Part shown: piece by piece, positions 61,692-64,000 of the stretch
Numbering within the stretch: position 1 is the stretch's first letter
Layout: every line of letters begins with the position of its first letter
NCBI GenBank assembly: GCA_938014335.1
Contig: CALLRP010000025.1
Coordinates: 30,088-94,087 of the forward strand
Direction: 5' to 3'
From: an uncultured bacterium
GTDB lineage: Bacteria; Hydrogenedentota; Hydrogenedentia; Hydrogenedentales; Hydrogenedentaceae
Length of the DNA stretch: 64,000 bases
Program-made: the position numbers and the translations under genes
Notes under the pieces: generated by a model
Told to the model about the DNA's origin: nothing
Databases searched by the model: none
What the model saw: the letters and a program-made list of their open reading frames with translations, nothing else

Positions 61692-61793
61692 TTATGCTAC
61701 GCCGAATAGTGCCAATAACTGACCAACAAGCCATTCGGCAAAGAACTTTACAAAGACACTTACGATAATATTTAGGATGTCTGCAATTATCAT
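61692..61793 (-). CDS. 33-residue amphipathic peptide
   Basis: The product begins MIIADILNIIVSV and ends LALFGVA. Polar residues D5, N8, S12, K16, E20 and Q25 lie on one helix face; the rest is hydrophobic. Net charge is about -1. AAAGGAG lies 6 bases before the ATG. It shares with the 40-residue peptide a Val-Lys start of its middle helix and a [YW]-L-[AV]-G motif, so the two may be paralogues. It is the first gene of the unit; 26 bases separate the two genes. Confidence 0.75.
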   Translation of the reverse strand: MIIADILNIIVSVFVKFFAEWLVGQLLALFGVA

Positions 61794-61830
61794 TATTAAC
61801 TCCTTTCATGTTGTTGCTTTTAGATAAAAT

Positions 61831-61853
61831 ATAACCCCTCACATTGGAGTTAT
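61831..61853 (-). promoter_or_regulatory. Leader hairpin before the peptide unit
   Basis: ATAACTCC and GGGGTTAT (minus strand) form an 8-pair stem with one G-U pair and a 7-base loop, about 38 bases before the first peptide start. The plus-strand RNA would have a C-A mismatch at that pair, so the fold fits a minus-strand transcript leader. It may control translation. Confidence 0.4.
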
Positions 61854-61861
61854 ATATTTCC

Positions 61862-61902
61862 TATTGTTAATAATTGTTACAAACAAAACCGCCAATTGTT
61901 AC
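61862..61902. promoter_or_regulatory. Direct repeats AATTGTTAC, possible operator
   Basis: AATTGTTAC occurs at 61872-61880 and 61894-61902 (22 bases apart, about two helical turns), with a looser copy TATTGTTAA at 61862-61870 (10 bases away). They lie 70-110 bases upstream of the peptide unit, a usual place for a regulator. The regulator is unknown. Confidence 0.35.
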
Positions 61903-62339
61903 TTATTATACAAAACTTTCCTTTAAAACTCAAAAAAATATTTTTAAATTAAAATTCCAAAAATATATGATTTTCAATTATTTATTTTTTCCTTGTGCAT
62001 AATTTACACAATTTAGTCTATTAATAACAAAAATTATGCCCATGTAAATCTTTTATTAAAAATACTATCTACCAATCACTTAAATCAAATGTTTTCTAAT
62101 TATGAAAATAAAATAGTTTCATAATTGTAGGGAAATAAACAAAAATAACATCTTTGTATGTAAAAACACATAGGAACTAAAAACTTTTTGTCTTATTTTG
62201 GTCACAAATTGCACAAATGATCTTAAGGGATATAATATTATTCCTTTTTTCGGATAAAAGAGTTTATTTTTGTTATTATTTATTGTCCTCTTTTGCTATT
62301 TCTGAAACTAATTTTAATATAACTAAAAGGAATTTAGAT

Positions 62340-64000
62340 ATGATTAGAACAAAACTCGTTATTGCTTTGGGGTTAATACTTCTATGGAAATGCACGGCAG
62401 AAGAACTATCCCAAGTTCACACAATTCAATACGAGTTCATCAATTTCCAAATCCCTTCTTCTATCCATACATCGGGAGAGATTACTTTTAGAAACCCTCT
62501 ATGGGAAATTGATTTTTCAAAAAATATTTTTGCAAGTTTCAATCATCCTTCTTTATCTATCTTTGGCACACCTAAAAAATTTATCTTAAAACTCTGGGCA
62601 AGTTCTGAAGGGAGTGAACTGGAACTTTTATTAGCATCTCATTTTCAATTTTTCCGCAAGAAAATTGGAACTTTATATTATGGAGAACAAACGATTGAAT
62701 TTAACGCCCCACCTGAAGGTTGGGAATATTTCTCAGGCGAAAATGATGGCAAAGTTAGAACTCCACTACGGTTTATTCAACTTCAAATCAACAGAGCCCA
62801 TTGCCCAAGTAATACTTTACAGTTACAGATTCAGTCTTTTATCTGTGAAACGGAGATACCTTCCCATCAGGAATGTATCCTCATTTCTAAAACTTACACA
62901 AATAATCAAGGGATATATTCTTCGTGTTCCTTTACAAATTTATTAGACAAAGATGTTTCTGGAGAATTATTCATTCAAATAAAAGATTGGGAGGAAAATA
63001 TATTGTCTTCTTCTTCCCAAAAATGGACTATCCCTCCATCCGCCCAATCAATCCAATCTGATATTCCGTTATCAATCCCTGACAATAAGAATTTCATAGA
63101 AATAGTGTGGACTTTTAAAAGAGATGACGGGAAAACATTCACTGCAATTTCCACCTATTCAAGAGAAATAAATTATCCAATGGATAAAACTTTAAATCCC
63201 AATTCCCCCTGGGGTATGGGATTGTATTTCCTTCGCTACGGTTCTGACCAAAAAAGTAGAGAAAAATCTGCGCAAATAGCCTCTCAGGCAGGGATCAAAT
63301 GGACGAGGGAGGATTTTGCATGGAGTCATATTGAACCGGAACCCGGCAAATTTGATTTTGCTTATTATGATAATATCGTAAACACTGCAAATGCATACGG
63401 TATTAGTGTTTATGGGATTCTTTGTTATTGGGCACCATGGACAGAGCCCTATACCATGAAAGGGGTCGAGGATTTTGTGCGATATGCAGAAGCCACTGTA
63501 AACCATTTTAAAGATCGTGTACAATTCTGGGAAATTTACAATGAACCGAATATCTTTTTCTGGCAAGGACCTAAAGAACTTTATCCTGAACTGGTGAAAA
63601 GATGTTATGATGTAATAAAAAAAGTTGACCCTGAGGCACAGATATTGGCTATCTCAACCTCGGGAATAGATAACCAATTCATTGACTTTTGCTTAAAAGC
63701 CGATACCCCTTTCGATATCCTTACAATTCATCCATACAGAAGAACATTGGATGATGTAAAATTTATTGATGAATTGAAAAGAGTAGCTCAGCAGGTTCAA
63801 AATCGTCCGGTCTGGATTACAGAAATGGGCTGGAGTAATCATTTATGGAAAGATGGCGTAACAGAACGCGAACAAGCACTGTTGTTTGCACGATGTTATT
63901 TATCCGCTATCGCATCAGGGGTTGTTCAAAACATTAGTTGGTATGATTTTCGTAACGATGGCAATGACCCATTTTATTTTGAATATAATTTTGGTATTGT
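62340..64000 (+). CDS. Exported clan-A glycoside hydrolase (GH39-like), partial
   Basis: The frame stays open from ATG 62340 to the window edge (553 codons, no stop). It starts with a signal peptide (MIRTKLVIALGLILLW, about 1-21) and an N-terminal beta region (to about 280). A TIM barrel follows with AGIKWTREDFAWSHIEP, the acid/base E402 in WEIYNEPN, and the nucleophile E495 in WITEMGWS. This order matches GH39 and related clan-A enzymes (xylosidase or iduronidase type). AAAAGGA precedes the start. The C-terminus lies beyond base 64000. Confidence 0.82.
   Translation, partial: MIRTKLVIALGLILLWKCTAEELSQVHTIQYEFINFQIPSSIHTSGEITFRNPLWEIDFSKNIFASFNHPSLSIFGTPKKFILKLWASSEGSELELLLASHFQFFRKKIGTLYYGEQTIEFNAPPEGWEYFSGENDGKVRTPLRFIQLQINRAHCPSNTLQLQIQSFICETEIPSHQECILISKTYTNNQGIYSSCSFTNLLDKDVSGELFIQIKDWEENILSSSSQKWTIPPSAQSIQSDIPLSIPDNKNFIEIVWTFKRDDGKTFTAISTYSREINYPMDKTLNPNSPWGMGLYFLRYGSDQKSREKSAQIASQAGIKWTREDFAWSHIEPEPGKFDFAYYDNIVNTANAYGISVYGILCYWAPWTEPYTMKGVEDFVRYAEATVNHFKDRVQFWEIYNEPNIFFWQGPKELYPELVKRCYDVIKKVDPEAQILAISTSGIDNQFIDFCLKADTPFDILTIHPYRRTLDDVKFIDELKRVAQQVQNRPVWITEMGWSNHLWKDGVTEREQALLFARCYLSAIASGVVQNISWYDFRNDGNDPFYFEYNFGI

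Larger units (their letters stand above)
61794..62339. other. Intergenic region between divergent units
   Basis: These 546 bases are AT-rich and hold the leader hairpin and direct repeats listed separately. Elsewhere I see no ORF with a ribosome site and no clear inverted repeat. The right end should contain the promoter of the glycoside hydrolase at 62340. Confidence 0.6.

Noticed and set aside
62030..62080. 21-codon minus-strand frame in the 61.8-62.3 kb gap
   Set aside because: It has no Shine-Dalgarno and no helix-like pattern, unlike the two peptides beside it.
62195..62220. Sigma-54-like promoter (TTGGTCACAAATTGCA)
   Set aside because: The GG to GC spacing is 11 bases instead of 12, so it does not fit the -24/-12 consensus.
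62665..62946. 93-residue plus-strand frame
   Set aside because: It lies in another frame inside the glycoside hydrolase that starts at 62340, whose motifs are clear.

Overview
The window is AT-rich, almost fully coding DNA from a free-living Gram-negative bacterium. An outer-membrane porin of the alginate-export type, many Sec signal peptides and a sigma-54 factor support this. The secreted proteins carry Glu-Gly and Thr/Pro-Glu-Gly linkers, dockerin-like paired motifs (ELLRxIQFFN) and EF-hands, and they sit beside many glycoside hydrolases and ceramidase-like enzymes. From memory this combination resembles Candidatus Hydrogenedentes; that assignment is inference. No transposase, integrase, phage gene or CRISPR array is visible, so this reads as chromosomal core and niche-adaptation DNA.

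Layout. 1-2540: start of clpB, a porin with its terminator, and a thioredoxin-fold protein. 2637-6111: a tightly coupled four-gene unit ending in a Cys-cluster GMC oxidoreductase. 6389-12967: a WbsX/GH99-like secreted enzyme, a 1067-residue EF-hand/PEG-linker protein and a small dockerin-like protein. 13092-21008: rpoN, a GH2 beta-galactosidase, rfbC, a membrane-anchored TAXI-like protein and yhaM. 21020-29335: a UroD-like methyltransferase, then a run of PspC, sphingosine-phosphate-lyase-like, DUF4097 and uvrA genes. 29556-32243: tRNA-Phe, tRNA-Thr, a MerR-HTH response regulator and gpmI. 32301-35716: ceramidase-like, GNAT, formyltransferase and dtd genes on the minus strand. 35824-44568: a degenerate membrane M28 protein, a phosphohexomutase, a CoA-transferase, a HAD protein, a second ceramidase-like protein and an HD-GYP response regulator. 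44589-49037: two more EG-linker secreted proteins, one with dockerin-like, cohesin-like, PKD and beta-helix parts. 49102-61470: ispE, a UbiB kinase, a GH36-like protein, GspF, PpiC, an aminotransferase, hemolysin III, nagB, a GT2, a nucleotide-sugar epimerase and a GH5. 61493-61793: a terminated bicistronic unit of two tiny amphipathic peptides. 62340-64000: start of a clan-A glycoside hydrolase cut by the window edge.

How the genes fit together. Five to six secreted or exported glycosidases (WbsX/GH99-like, GH2, GH5, GH39-like, GH36-like), the porin, nagB, gpmI and the phosphohexomutase fit a polysaccharide-degrading, sugar-fermenting life. The EG-linker proteins look like an extracellular Ca-dependent set sharing modules. 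The least explained items are the two tandem peptides, the Cys/EF module found three times, and the paired ELLR domain found at opposite ends of two proteins.
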